Shown in pieces: positions 1-13,500 of a stretch of 64,000 nucleotides of DNA. The DNA is from Acanthornis magna. Taxonomy: Eukaryota > Chordata > Aves > Passeriformes > Acanthizidae. Location of the stretch: contig JAWUZG010000332.1 in the NCBI GenBank assembly GCA_036785705.1, positions 2,046,001 to 2,110,000 on the forward strand, read 5' to 3'. The notes under the pieces are model-generated. The model saw nothing but the letters and a program-made list of their open reading frames with translations, was not told where the DNA came from and did not search any database. Numbering within the stretch: position 1 is the first letter of the stretch; each line of letters opens with the position of its first letter. The position numbers and the translations under genes are program-made.

Positions 1-386
1 CTGCTCAGCCCAGGTTTGTTCTTGCTGTGTGGCTCATTGCCCAGGATTAGAACATACTTTTAAAGCTGGTGTGGAGTGCCCACCTGCTGTGCCTGGTCTG
101 CCTTCTTCCATATGCAATTGTTCTAGGGTACAACAATACCTGAAATGTGTCATTTCTGAAGGCCCAAGGTTGTCTCAGTTTACCAATCACTTTACCTGGA
201 GGGAATTCCTTTCACAAAAGGTTTCTTTGCCATAATACTGGCACCCCTGCGCCACAGCAGTGGGCATTTGTCTGGCTGGGCTTTTTTACTGTCTGATTTT
301 GTACCTATTGCCAGCCAGAGGTGACTGTGAATTCCCTTACTGACTTTGATTCTTCTCTTTTTCCTTACCATGAAACCTCTGGGAGA

Positions 387-408
387 GTGTATATATATAT
401 ATATACAC
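387..408. repeat. AT-repeat perfect palindrome
   Basis: A perfect 22-bp palindrome consists of GTGT, a run of alternating A and T, and ACAC. It is a short (TA)n microsatellite with symmetric flanks. Slippage is the simplest explanation, and no function is implied. Confidence 0.85.
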
Positions 409-1598
409 ATGTTGATGACAAAAGGTTACTTTGTGAATACTGTTATTTTTGGAGGTTGCAGGATGCCCGACAGTTAATTGGAGCTTTTTGGAAGACAGGT
501 TTGTCACAGGCAAGCATTAAGCTATTAGAAAATGTCCTGGCAGAATTGCTATGTTCCAAGACTATTCCAGAGCTGCTTCAGGATCGATTTTAGTTCTTTT
601 CTGAAATTACACACCTGACAGGGCTTGATGACAAGTTTCATCACAAGAATATTAACTCAGAAGATGACTGAAATTGATGCTTGTAAAATCATTGAGACTT
701 TCAGAATTAGCCTGTAATTCTTTCACTTTGAAACTGGTGTTTCATCTACATTCATACCAATAGCCACAAAACTAAAAAAAAAAGGCATCTTTTTGGTAAC
801 TTTTTACTTCAGCTTTTACTTTATAGCTTTAGCTTGTTGCAAAACATTGACCCCTCTCATACCTCCTCTTCACAGTGCACTACTCTAATTTTTTTATCTT
901 ATTATCTGTTTATTAATCTCCGTAGTCGAGTGCTCAGGAGGCAAAGCCAGCACTGACAGCACCTGCTTTATCGAGACAGGATTTCATAACTTTTAGTTTT
1001 CATCTTTCAGTTACTTTCAGTAGATTCTGCTCTCAACTGAAAGTGATGTGCTAGTGGTCACATTACTGATTATGAAACAAAAAGTGGTACCTGAGTTGTC
1101 TGAAAGGAATGCTTTGTGTCAGCACTACAAAACTCAGATCACAATTTAGATTCCAGTTGTCTCTTTATCTAACAGTACCAAGCACTGAAATCATTGAATA
1201 ATACAACACATGTCTGCATGTTGCTTTTTTTTTTCCTGGTAAGAATACTTTACCCTTCCCTTTGTTCCTTTGCTGCCTTAGGCAGTTTGAGCTAAATTCA
1301 GACTGTTTGGAGACATCGCATTTTCCAGATACATCCTTTCTCTCTCTCTCATTTCAATATTGATTGGGAGTTGTTCATTGCATTTGTTTTATTTTCTTTG
1401 CAATGTAAAGGAAGCTTTTACTACTTGCATGTGTTTTCATGTGCCCTTTTCAGGGAACTGTTCCCCAATCTTTGTGAATCCTTTGTGGTGCTGTATTTTT
1501 TACACAGTTGTGTTTAGCTGAATTGCAGCAGCTCGTTGCTTCTAGTGGAGTTAGGAGTTTGCAAAATGCCCACGCAGAGTTCCCAGCTGTACTTTTTT

Positions 1599-1714
1599 AG
1601 AATCATAGAATGGTTTGGGTTGGAAGGAGCTTTAGGGATTATCACGAGTGGGACACCTTCCACTAGATGAAGTTGCTCAAAGCCCTGACTAACCTGACCT
1701 GGAACACTTCCAGT
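1599..1714 (-). mobile_element. CR1 LINE 3' end fragment
   Basis: The block opens with the reverse complement of the CR1 tail (AATCATAGAATGG followed by TTTGGGTTGGAAGGAGC) and continues through a degenerate CR1 3' UTR to about CTGGAACACTTCCAG. CR1 copies are typically 5'-truncated, so only the last roughly 115 bp remain. It appears related to the copy at 46541-46801, which carries the same tail motifs on the other strand. It is an inert fossil without coding capacity. The outer boundary is approximate. Confidence 0.85.
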
Positions 1715-3198
1715 GGTGTGTGCTTGATTTTAGTGTGCTTGTTCCTGGTTCAAGGCCAATAAACAGGAGCTGTCCCTTCCCCACTCTGCTGCTGCTTTAT
1801 GGCTGCAGCAGCTCCTAGGCTGGCTACAGAATCGCCCTATTTTCTTTGAAATAAGGGTCTGTAATGGAAGGGTTGAAATATCTCTAAGTAAGGACACAGT
1901 AATGCATGGCTGTAGCATTTTTATGGTGCTATTTTTATGGTTCATTTCTTCAGTATTTAGCTGCTTTACCTTTAGGCTCGGAGCTGCTGTTTAATGCTCT
2001 TTAACTTTTATTGTCCTCTTGCAGTCTGTTTCAAAGCATCTCCTCCTCCTCCTCCTAACAAAGTGCTGGTTTCTGCCTTCTCCAGTTGAGAGGTGTTCCT
2101 TTATTCCTGCTTTAATCATTGCTTTCCGAGGGCACGTGTGATGGAAATACTGCCTTTGAACATCCCAGTGTGGCTCTGGCTCCTTCCTGGCAGCCACAGA
2201 GGCAGCGCTCTGCTTTAAAGCCAGGAATGCTTTGAGGGCACGGGGAGAAAGGAATGGCTTTGCAGGGGAGGTTCCCATGGCTCCTCACACCGCAGGCATG
2301 CTCTGCTGTGGGAACCTCACACGGGCACTGGGCGAAATGGGCTGACTGGTGAGGGAGGAGAGCAGAGCAGCTTTCATGGGTGAATGTTTCACCGAGACTG
2401 CCTGATTTACTAATGCCTCTTGCAGTACTTTATATTGATGTAAAATTAATTGATACAATTATAATTAATAAGACTTAATTCAGGAGGAAAAAAGGATAGA
2501 ATTAAATAGAAATTACTCTTAATCTTCAGTTCTCATGATTAGTCATATAATTTGAAATATTTTCAGTCCAAATCTTTCCGTTGTAAAGATAATTTTGTAT
2601 CTATGTCTGTAATTTCTTTGGGCTTGCTCACAAGGATCTGATGCTAGGCTTCAAGGAAGACTGTAGCATCTTAATGTTTCTTCTGTGTCTCAGGAGAAAG
2701 GATAATGGTCACTCTTCTGGCAATTATGAAATATGTTTCCTTAGATCTTGTGGGCTGTAGTGTAAGACCAATGGTCCAAATCTGGGGTCGTTTGTGCAAA
2801 GTTAAGTTTAAAGATTGAGAAACCTGAAAATTAGCCTGAAAAGAATTCCCATGAGCCTTAAAAGAACTCCCATATTGCTCTTTAAAATATTTGCCTTTTC
2901 CTGGGGTTCAGGCTGCGTTTGCCAGACTGATTGCAGCACGGTCGCAGTGGGTGAGCAGTGAGAGATGAACGGATGGAGGGCACCACGAGCTGTGTCCCAG
3001 GGTGCACCAGTGCGGGGCTGGAGCTCAGAATCGTGGGGTACCACAGCTGGGGAACATCTGCCCCCAATGTCCTGTAGCTGCTGCCTTCAGTGCAGGAGGG
3101 AACACAGTGCACTGTGCCTGTGCACAGGCTGTGGCAGTCCAGGCAAAAAAGCCAAGAATATAGCACATGAGGAGAGGGATTTAATAGTGGGAGAAAGC

Positions 3199-3221
3199 TT
3201 TTTTTTTTTTTTTTTTTTTTT
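3199..3221. repeat. Poly-T tract, 23 bases
   Basis: An uninterrupted T run of about 23 bases lies in the intron. No retroposed gene sequence is recognisable next to it, so it is recorded as a simple mononucleotide repeat, likely to vary in length. Confidence 0.9.
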
Positions 3222-6200
3222 AAAGAAAGACATTAAATATCTGTGATGCTGTTAATATTGCATTCATATTTTGTACTATGTTCGGATGTCAAGATCAGCT
3301 GCAGAACTTCTGAACTGAATATGTAAACTTGAAGTTTCTGAATGTGTTGAAGTTCCAAGCTACAGCTGCTCTCTGCAATTGTCTGCCTATTTTCAATGAT
3401 GTCTCAATATTTTGATATCTTTGTACATGATGCAAAATGTTCTGGAACAGAACAGTGAAACAAAATTTCTTTTTCTTTTGTTAATGCAAATTTCTCGGAT
3501 ATATTGGGCCATAACAAACAACTACTTAGAACAGTGAAATGAGTCCTCACTCTAATTTCGCTTTGTCTTTTGTGGCTTTCTCTTACCATTTACTTGCAGC
3601 TACAGGTACAGATGCTAAAGCAGGTTATTCCTCTGAGACTGAAGGCTGGGGCAAGAACTGAATCCCTCATTCCCTTGTTCCTGTGTGTGAAGGTTGCAGA
3701 AAGGTTGTGGGGACTTTCCAAATAATTGGGATCTGCCTAGATAGATTCTGGACCTGTCTAAAAATCAAAAGCATTTTAAAGAGTCAAGGAAAGCACAGTC
3801 AAAAGCATCCCCAAGGACTTTAAGCACATTTGGGCCACGTACTTGGAGGAATTCCAAAAGCACTGTAGAAAGGTCATTTTTAGCAGGCTACTGGAGTGTC
3901 ATTTTCATAACAAATGTAGACACGAATAGGAGAGAAAAAAGGGTGAAGGGAAACATTACAAAAGCAGGATACATAATGATGATTCAGAAAATCGATCTAG
4001 ATGTACTCCCACTCACGTACACATAAGCTCAAAGAAGTTTTTACTGATTGCAGATAATTGCATGTTTTCATGATCTTGTTCGTTTGCATTTTTAACTTCT
4101 GGCTTGTGCAGAGTGAACAGGCAGTGTGAGTGACTGCACAGGAAGAGACTGGCACGCTTAGGGTCTTTATTAAAGAAAAGTCTAGAATTACGTGCTTTTG
4201 GTTCCTCTTTTTTCAAGTTTACATGTTGGCTGATAAAATTCTCTCAGAGTTCTGAGTTTTATTATTCTGTTCTGTTACTTACAGACTTGAAATAGCACTG
4301 TTAGTACTTTTGCTTTTTTTTCTCGTTGAGTAGTTAAGAGATAGTGGAGGGCTTTCATGTATGCCTTTTAAAATAGAAGTGTTTTGAAATTATGTTCATT
4401 AATTGATGTAAAAAGTTAAAACTGCATGGACCCACTGAAATGTAAAACACTGTTGTCATTATCTTCACCACTGGAATAACAAACAGAGGCATTATTTCAC
4501 TTCATCACTTGGCACTGTACAACAACTACTCAGAACCCTATGGCAAAAAAAGACACAAGGTTTTCTGCTTAAGAAGAGAAAGTGTCTTTATTGAGCTGAT
4601 TCAGAGCTGCCTAACTGTTCCTAGATCTGCATGATTGATCCTGCTCCACTCTCATGTCAGTGCATGTGCAAAGACCTGATTTTTTGTGTTTGTATCTGTA
4701 GCTGTGCCTGTTGCTCTTTGCTAGGCATTAACCGAGAGTTTCATTGCTGCATTCCTGAGGGATAAACAGCAGTGCAAGAAAGAGATTCAGAAACCGAAAG
4801 GGCGAAGCAGTTATGGGCTGGCTAACTCCCACAAAAGCTAACTAGGATTCAAGCAGACAGGCTGAGTGAGGGGGCTCACCACTCAGGGTACCTGGGATCT
4901 TTCTGAGCACACAGGCAGCAGTCAGGAAGGTGATGGGTGACCCCTGAGCTGCCCAGGGTTGCTGAGCTGCCGTGTGCCAGCAGCTCCTCACCCTTGCTGG
5001 CCTTCCTGGGCTTTCCCCTTCTGGAGTTCAGCCTTTCCAAGTCGATGTTCTCCATCTCAAACTCTTGAGCTGCTAATGATCCTCACTTCAGCAGTCCTTC
5101 CCCTCTCCGTATTCCCCACCTTACCTTCCTACAGCCTCTCTCACAGCTCTGTCCCAGCTCAGCCTGGGACAGGGCAGTGCCATGGGGACATGCCAGAGCC
5201 AGGCCTGGAGCACATGGTGACAGCCCCTGGAGGGCACCCCAGGGGTCAGCTTGCAGTGGGATCAGGGAGAGAGGAGCTCATTAAAGTGATGCAGGAGTAT
5301 CTGAGCCTTGCAGGTGAAGGGCAGAGCTGTGCAGAGGTGCCCAGCTCAGAGCTAGCACTGTCATGCACTGCAGGTGTTTTGCCTTTGTGGCTGTGTGACT
5401 GTTGCCTGCTTGGTTTGTTTAATAATGTGACAGATTAAGGTGCCCAAAGGTTGGCACCTGCCTCCTGTACAGCACTGTCAGGCAGTGTTGAGTTGCTGTG
5501 CCCCCCATGTCCAGCTGTGCCTTTGTTCGAGGGTGGCAGTGGCGGTGACAAGCCAGCCTGGGCCTCGCAGCAGCCTCGGTGACACTGCCGTACACTCTGC
5601 GTGTCTGAGACCTTCACCTGGGGATGTGAAGAACCCAGCCCTCGAGGAACCATCAGCCTCTGAGAGCTGAGGAGCTGAACTGGAGCTGCTCTGGGCGAGG
5701 ATCAGGAGTTACAGTGGGACAAGGGTTGCATTGACAGTGATGTGTTCATCCTGAATTTCTGTTTCCATGCCTAAGAGAGTGTCCTTAGTTCCTGCAGCGG
5801 GCTGAAAATCACTGAAATACTGCGTTGTTGTGAGGACTGTCCTCTGTTTCCACAGGCGTTTGGGTGTGGGGTGCACAACACACAGGTGTGTTTATGGAAG
5901 TGTGTATTTGAAATTGCTCTCCACTGAAAAATCTGTCTTACTGAGTTTAGTCTGTCGATTTGACATGCTTGAGACAATCTCTTGTAACTGTACCATTTAA
6001 ACACAAATAGATAGCACTTGTTAAGCTTTATTGTTGGCTTCAGAGTTCTGGGCATTCAAAAGGGTAGAAAGTTCTGTGCAGTTTTTACCACCTGAGAGTG
6101 CCCTCAGCTGTGGAAATGTGGCTGATGGTCCCCTGTTTTCTGCAAGAAAATGAGAGAACATGCAATTAAATCTCATTTGGGGAATGACTGAGAGACAGGT

Positions 6201-9200
6201 AAGCAAAGCTTGCACCAGTCTACCACTCAGAGCTCATTTTTGAATAACAGGCGTTAGAACAGCTCGTAGTTTTCTTCTGTCCTGCTTTCTTTCTGTGTGA
6301 AAATTAAAAATCTGCCATAAAACTTCACTGTCTGAATTTGGCAGCCACTTTGAGGCTTCCACTGACATAAAATGACTCATGGCTACTTTTTTGGAAGACT
6401 TTAGAAAACTGCAGATTTTTTTTTTTATCACAATGAAAGCCAGCATATTATGTTCTATATTCCATTGTTTCTTTTCTGCTAAGAATAATTGTCCAATAGA
6501 CAGATGTGATTTTTACCACAGCTTGAAGATATTTTTAAGTCCTAGAGCAACTAAATTGAGCTGTTACTATTCTCTTGGCATGTAGCTTTTCTATTTATTA
6601 ATTACTATTAAAAACCCTATAAAATATAAAAAAGACAGTTTAAGCATTACAATTCTCTGTAAGTCTTTTTTTTTTCATGCAGAATAAGTTTAGGACAGTA
6701 TGAGGAGGGAGAGAAGCAATTTATGTTAGAAAATGTCTTGTTCTTCCTTTCTATTACAGTTTTTCATCGCAAAACCAATTTTTTTTTCTCCACTCATTCT
6801 TGCAGTGTGCTGCCATGACAATCTGTCCAGAAAGGAGGGGGGGAAAAGCCAATTGTTCTCTCAAAGAATATGGAAGTTAATACAGTCTCTGTCAGACCAC
6901 TGTTCCCTGAACACCAGAGGTCCTTTTGACCTGTGGGAAAGTACATGCTAGGGAGAGCTCTGAATTAATGAAGAAAGCAAAATATAGCTTTTTCCATTTA
7001 CCATTAGTGCACAGAGTGGTGGTCAAATGTCCCCTGGCAAGCTCGAGTTTCAGAGATGTCACCTTTGTGGTGGTGTCAGTGCTGAGGTGCCCTGGTGTGA
7101 CCCCACATCAGCAGTGTGGAAACACAGGGGGTGAATCCTGAATCGTGCAGGGTGGGAGAGGAGAGCACAGGGTGAGCTGCAGGGTTAGCTGCACCCAAGC
7201 TCCTTCCACAGCTTTCAAGGACACTGAAATTGCAAAGTCATTGTCAGCTGGCAACCGTATTTTGTTATTTTTTCAGCATGGAATTGTCTTGTTGATCCAC
7301 AGGAATTAGGGAGACTGGGCTGAGACTTAGCAAATTTACTGCCATGTTTTCAAAACAGAAAATTAGTCCTTGTCTAATTCAAATTGCTAATGCTAACTGT
7401 GAGATAGAAAATGTGATTTTCTTAATCGTGTTTGATAGGTGAACAGGTAAGACAGAGAATACAATTTTTTAATTCTTATATGGAATGTATTTGAAATTAA
7501 GTGGACTGGTACAAATCAGATCATTTCTTTTCATAAGCAGGCGTTGTACAACACTCCCAGCCTTACCACTGTGAGGCTGTAATTAATGTTGATAAATGCT
7601 CATGTTCTCTCTGTGCAGCTTCAGCCCACAGACAATTGGTTGTACCAGAGCATGTCAAATCTCACATAAAAATATGGCTATAGATCATTGGGTTTAGGGA
7701 TAGAGTTGAGACAAGTCAATTTATTTCCATTAGTAGCTGAATCTAGATTTAAAACTCTGGGGGTCCAACTGTTCTGTCCATGATGTCCTCAGTCTTCCTG
7801 GTGTGCTTTGCTATGGTTTAAGGTGTAGCTGCTAATGTGGCCTCCAGCTTCGGAATGCACTCTCAGTTTTCCAAAGTGTCTTGGTGGATATTTAACAAAT
7901 CTTTAGGTAAATGTCTTTTTTAAACTTTTGAAGGCAGGACTTGGGTACTTTCAGATGGTGTGGTGTCTTCTGATAGCTCCCACTTTGTCAGGGGTCCTCA
8001 AATTGAGACAATGAACTTTCAGCTTTCAAAACGCATGGCTAGGACAAAACGTGACAAAATGCTGGGTTTATCCAGTGACATTCTTTCTTTTTTGCTTTGA
8101 GAATGACAGCAGCTCATGTATCTTTTTCACTCGGCCTTTTTTGCTCCTGCCAAGTTCTGATTAGTTTTAACAATATCACAGAGATCCTGTTTGCATGGAT
8201 AAGTGTTTTGGTTTTCTTTATGTATCTCAAAGTGGATCACAGTGGAACTGCTTTTTTGTTCTACTTTTTTGTCTTCTCACATGCAACAGTATATGATTGA
8301 CATGTTCTATTAAAGCATATCTAGATATTCATTAATTCAGTTTTAATGGGAGCAGAGTTTCATTATATATCTGAGTTTACTTTAACAATGCTTTATATTA
8401 AAATTTCTGTTGGTACTGTAGCTGCCTTCTCAGCTAAAGAGGACATAAAATTCCTGGGTTTAAAAGCCTTGACATTTCAGATAAAGACAGCTCCAAGGAC
8501 TGCAATTTCCAGTTTTGTTCTAAAAGATCTGCTTTTGGGCGGGGAAGGGGTAAGAACATTTTGTTATAGACCCTTATGTCCAGACCTAAGAGGGTCCTTC
8601 CTTCCATGAGGTTCAGGAGAAGGGGATCCTGGGCTGAGGCAGATGCAATTCCAACTTCTAATGTGCCTCTCTGATAAAGAAAAATGTAGGGCGGCTGTAT
8701 TTGTTAAAAAAACCCCAATCTTCCTATTAAGTAATGGGTTAGAATTAATCTGGTTGACTTTGATTGTGTATCTGAAGTTTCCAAAGCACAAAGAAAAAGT
8801 TAAGACAGTGGATACTGCCTCTGTCTTTGTCTGTTTTCTGCAGCAAACTAGATTTTGGTCACTGCTGAAAGGGATGTACAAGGTCACTTGGAGTTCAAAA
8901 ACCAACAATAACAAAGGCAGTGTCAAAGTGATTTTTCATGTTCATTAATACAGTTTATGAAATGATTCATTTAAAAAAACCCAACATATTTTCAGAGGTG
9001 TCTTCAAATGGAAATGTTTAATCAGAAATCTGGAGAGCCCAGCCAACCTTCCTTTTACTGTCTTTTACCTGTACACAAGTTCTGTGCACTCTCTTATGCT
9101 CTGGGTTTTATTGCAAAACTAAAGTTTTTTAAAAGGCCTTTAAAATCACTTCTGGTATTCTGTAGAATAGGTATATACTAATCCGTGCTTGACAGTAGGC

Positions 9201-10300
9201 ACATTCATGATGGTAGGTTGGAAAACATACTTGGGAAACACATTTCAGCCTCAAACTTCCAAATTGTTGTTGTCAGTTCAGTGAGTGACATGGATTTTAA
9301 AGCTCTAACAGGTGGTCTGAGAGTGACATACTGGATTGTATCTGAATAAAAATGTTAAACATATTTTACATTGGAAGAAAGACCTGGGTTATTTTAGGCT
9401 GTGATTTTGATTTTGGAGATTACTGAGTGTCTTCATTCTGCTTGATTCCAAGAAGCACTGTTTTTCAGAGCTGTGAAGGGAGAGGGTATGGAACAAGTCT
9501 TCAGAGCTCTCTGTGTTAAATCAAGTGACTTTCTGTAAGACCACAGCCTTTATTCTGTGCCTCTCTTTTTATTGTTTACTGGGAACATGCTTGTAGCCAG
9601 TTCTTCCTGACTGTGAGAAGTTAATCAAAAGAAACCAGTCTTACAGTTTGCTTTCTCCATTTCCTCTGTCTGGAATATGTTGACAGCATTTTCTGAGATT
9701 GGTTAGAGAGTGCATTCTGTCCCTTATTGTCTTCCTAACAAATGAACAGGCAGTTGAAGTCCTCTTTTCCTCTGCTGAGTCATGTGCTCTTGGTAATTGT
9801 CTTAGCTGTTCAAACCACACCTGTGCACTGGTAAAACACAAAATCGTGGTTAATTCTAATTCTGGCAAGATCTTTTCTTACAGGACCATGGGTTTTGCTC
9901 AGTGTGTTCTCAGTGGTTTTGCTGGGAGCTTTTGCCAAGAGCGTAAATGAGGCTCAGGGTGTGGTTTTCTTGGAATATTTGTTGTGTGGTGGATTCCACA
10001 GGGAACTCTCAGACACTTCATGGGTCATGCTGGTGCTTTAGCTAGTATGTGGTCAAGTTGCATTTAATTACAGAAAAGATTAAAAAAGATACCCTGACAC
10101 TGTATTTTAGTTCCAGCTGTTAAGATCTGGTAGCAAAAAGACTGAGAATTTTTATCTCCCTGTTTCTTCATACAAAACCCGTTTTCCTTTTGGTTGAATT
10201 TAACAGGCGATGGCAGCTGGAATGGTATAGGAGTAGGAGATGTTCTTTCTTAACTACAGGACTTGCCATTTTCAACTATGTTCCATTTTATGTTTTTCAG

Positions 10301-10539
10301 GCATTTCTTGTTTAAGACATCTTCTGGAACTACTCCGCTGTTCAGTAGTTCTTCCCCTGGTTACCCGTTGACCTCAGGAACGGTTTATACTCCACCTCCC
10401 AGACTGTTACCTAGAAATACATTCTCCAGGAATGCATTCAAGCTGAAAAAACCCTCCAAGTACTGTAGCTGGAAATGTGCTGCTTTATCTGCAATTGCTG
10501 CTGCAGTCCTGCTTGCCATCTTGCTAGCGTATTTCATAG
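10301..10539 (+). CDS. TENM3: TENM3 exon: end of cytoplasmic domain and transmembrane helix
   Basis: This coding exon of teneurin-3, a type II transmembrane synaptic adhesion protein, is 239 nt. It starts after TTTTTCAG with the last base of a split Arg codon and ends ATAG before GTAAGG, so it enters in phase 2 and leaves in phase 1. The peptide begins [20 protein letters not shown], continues with the [13 protein letters not shown] segment of the teneurin N-terminal domain and a basic stretch ([12 protein letters not shown]), then a hydrophobic alanine/leucine-rich helix ending LLAYFI that spans the membrane. Positive charge on the N-terminal side fits a cytoplasmic N-terminus. The [14 protein letters not shown] and [12 protein letters not shown] segments match TENM3 rather than TENM1, TENM2 or TENM4 as I remember them. 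The open frame extends a little upstream (to a TTG at 10263) by chance. Sequence and splice signals are intact, and base composition is ordinary for the gene. Confidence 0.97.
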
Positions 10540-13500
10540 GTAAGGCTGTGTTTTCTCTGTCAAATCCCATGGCTGTGTCTGAAAATGGAAGTTCAGGACA
10601 TGAAAGGATGTTCAGTGTGTTCTGTAAATTTATGTTCTTAGTGACTAAAGAATATTATTATTCCTTATACTGATTAAAGTGGAGAAATAAAATGTTCAAG
10701 TCACATTCACTGTTCTAAGAGCAGTGGAAGCAACAAATTGATTCAGGATTCTTAACGTGCAGTGTTAACTTTAGGTGTGAGATATGCTCCTCTCATAGAT
10801 GGTCCAAACAGAGTGATTTAATGACTTTTTTATGTGGAGCCATATGTTTAAAAAGTGCTTAGAAAAAATTGTGGTAGGTGGTGAATTCACATAAGCAACA
10901 GAAGTTAGTGGCATTTGAATTCAAATATTACCATCACATGCTGCCTTTAGATTAAAAAAAAAACTATAATTTTGATTACTAGATCTCTGTCAGTATTGGT
11001 CTGTGTGCCTAAATCCGAATGGTGTTAAATTTGAATCATTAGATGGTTCCATATTGCATGCAGTTATTTTTCGTATTCCACTCATCCTTAGCATTTTGTA
11101 AGGAAAAATATGGAAACTCTGAATGTTGTGTTTATTTCTCATGGTTCATATATTAAAAGTGACCACACTGTGTCCTAATCCCTTCTGTGTTCTTTAAAGA
11201 TGTCTTTATCGTGCTTCTGAGATTTTGTCTTTATTTAATTGATTTCTGATTTCCTCCCTCGGTACCCCCCTTCATTCACTGTTGTGGTAGAGGTTTTTCG
11301 AAGTGTCTGCACAAACTACCAGTGTATTTTGTGCTTTTTACAGTGCCTTTAGCAATATGCTGATGACAGTGACATGCTGCACACTCTTTAGCTTCTCTGA
11401 GTAAATAGCAAAATTATGGTAGCTTGATATTTTCTGCTAATACTCTCCAGACCTATTCTTTGTGGGATTTATTTCATCTCTGAAACTATTCTCACATATA
11501 GGACTCCAAAGATCTATAAAGATGTGCTGAATTTTCTTTTTTTGCATTCTTTTGGTTTTTGATGTCCTATAACCTGACTCTTCAGGATAGACACCGTTTT
11601 CTAAGAAAACCCCATTTTTCATACTAATGAGCTTCCATGTGTGATTAATATATACAGGAGTAAGAGAGAGCTGGCTGCCTATTCCTGCTGTCTGTTTAGT
11701 CCAGACCTAAATCCCTGAGTACTACAGAGCTAACCATCTTTCTGTATTTCCCCTGTAGAAAGCCTCAGAAGAATAACAAGCTTAGTTTGGTGTATAAATG
11801 AAAAGATTGGGAAGCACATGATTCATTGAACTTGACAGTTATCATACAGCAGCTCCCTGTTAGAGTGATTATGCACATGGGAAATGATATACTGCAAGTT
11901 GAACATTTTAATCATGTGTATAACTTTGAAGTGATGGATTATGAAATGTGTTTTTCCTTGGTATTTAGGTTACTGTAATCTAAAGCAAAGCTTTGCAATG
12001 TGGTTATTGCTTTTTAGGCTTTCATGTATAAGACAAGAGTGAATGTAAGGCAGTGTATTGACTCTTAATAATTGATGAATGATCTATCATTTCAAGTAAC
12101 GACATAACTGATCTGTTCTGACAGAAGTTTTTGAGGTCTTCTTTCCTGTTGAAAGAATGATGAGCACAATAGAGTTGGAAGTGAACACAACAAAGCAGGG
12201 TTTAGGGAGAGAGTGTTGGCTCAAGGTTTAAATAATGAGAAGTTACCTGACAAGCTTCATGCCATACACAGGAAAGAATAAGTGTATGTCAAAACCAGAA
12301 AATAGCTGAAATTAATCCTATGAATAAATTTGATAGATCCACCGTGATCATAATTTAGAGTGATGGAAGAGAGAGAAAAGAAAAAACAAAAAAGCAGTGG
12401 TGTAGCGTTAGATGCATGAGAACAACAAAAAGGTAAAAGCAAAGTGCTTTAGGTAGGCCATTTATTAAATTAATTCCTTCACTCTCAGCAAAAAATCATA
12501 CCATTCATTGCACATGACAAAGAGTAGATGTAAGACCATCAGCTATAAACTAATCCTTGCTGTCCTCCAACAGTATGACTTAAGGTGCTAAATCATCTCT
12601 TTATTTGAAAAAAGGAAAGGCTTGGAAGGTGCTGGTGTTGTATTTCTGCCTCACATGTCCACAGTGAAAATTTCTTGCTCTCTGCTATAGCAGAGGTTAC
12701 GTCACTGGGGTTATATTAGCTAAAAGTAGGAGTTATGGGAAAAGTCATCAAAATTTGCAGGAAATGGGTTCTGCTCCTTAGGCTTGTCAGTGTTTCTGGG
12801 CTGTATGGATGTGATTGTGTCAGTGCTGATCAAGACTCTTGCAGGACCAAATGCAAAAGGCAGTGATGGCAAATATGAGGTGAATTATATTGAAAGAGTG
12901 CTTTGAAGTTCTCAGATTCTTCAGGGTTTCTAAATGAATTGTCCTATCATAAAAGAGATGGGAGAGCTGATACAGATGAATCATTCTAAACATGACGGCT
13001 ACAGGTTTAAACATGGACTTTCAGACTGGAAAAGATTATGGGTGGCAAGAAAAAATTTATAATGAAGGTGATTTAGAGAAGCAAAAAAAAAAATCTCCTA
13101 ACTGATAGAAAAGAATAAATATTTAAGAAACTATCAGGCATTCCTACTGCCTTTCCTCCAACACACAACTAAAAAGACAATGAATTAAATGAAAAGGCAG
13201 TATGTTTAAAGCTTTAAAAATAAATTCATAGTGCATAAATAACCTTTGGAACTTTTTGCCACACTACACAGTTGATGTTAAATAAAGATACTACTGAGAT
13301 TTCAAGTTAAACATTTGTCAAAATAATGGCAAAATGCCTTTTTAGAAGGTAACTTTGGGTTTTATTTTCTTTTTTTAGATACATATAGATTGATAGTTTA
13401 TATCATAATATGTAATCAAAGTCTGGCTATTTAGATAGACTCTTCCTTGATAAGCCAGTTTGTAGCACTGTTATCTGAAATTTCCTAAATCTCTCTCTGC

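Larger units (their letters stand above)
1..10300 (+). other. TENM3: TENM3 intron, 3' part (upstream exon outside window)
   Basis: This is intronic sequence ending in a pyrimidine-rich tract and AG at 10291-10300. It is mostly AT-rich unique DNA. The recognisable content is a CR1 fragment at 1599-1714, an AT-repeat palindrome at 387-408, a short (TC)6 run near 1339-1350, a (TCC)n run near 2040-2056 and a 23-base poly-T at 3199-3221. A moderately GC-rich stretch near 4930-5690 contains a 159-codon open frame that resembles no family I know. I looked for the preceding teneurin exon (the proline-rich cytoplasmic part ending just before the HFLFK motif) and did not find it, so that splice donor must lie upstream of base 1. 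Nothing else is supported here. Confidence 0.8.

Noticed and set aside
4959..5438. 159-codon open frame in a GC-richer stretch on the + strand
   Set aside because: No recognisable protein family; the GC-rich composition lowers stop frequency and explains the length.
10263..10300. Extension of the transmembrane exon upstream as a start region
   Set aside because: The open frame here is intronic by chance; a good acceptor at 10300 and the conserved HFLFK start right after it show the true exon boundary.
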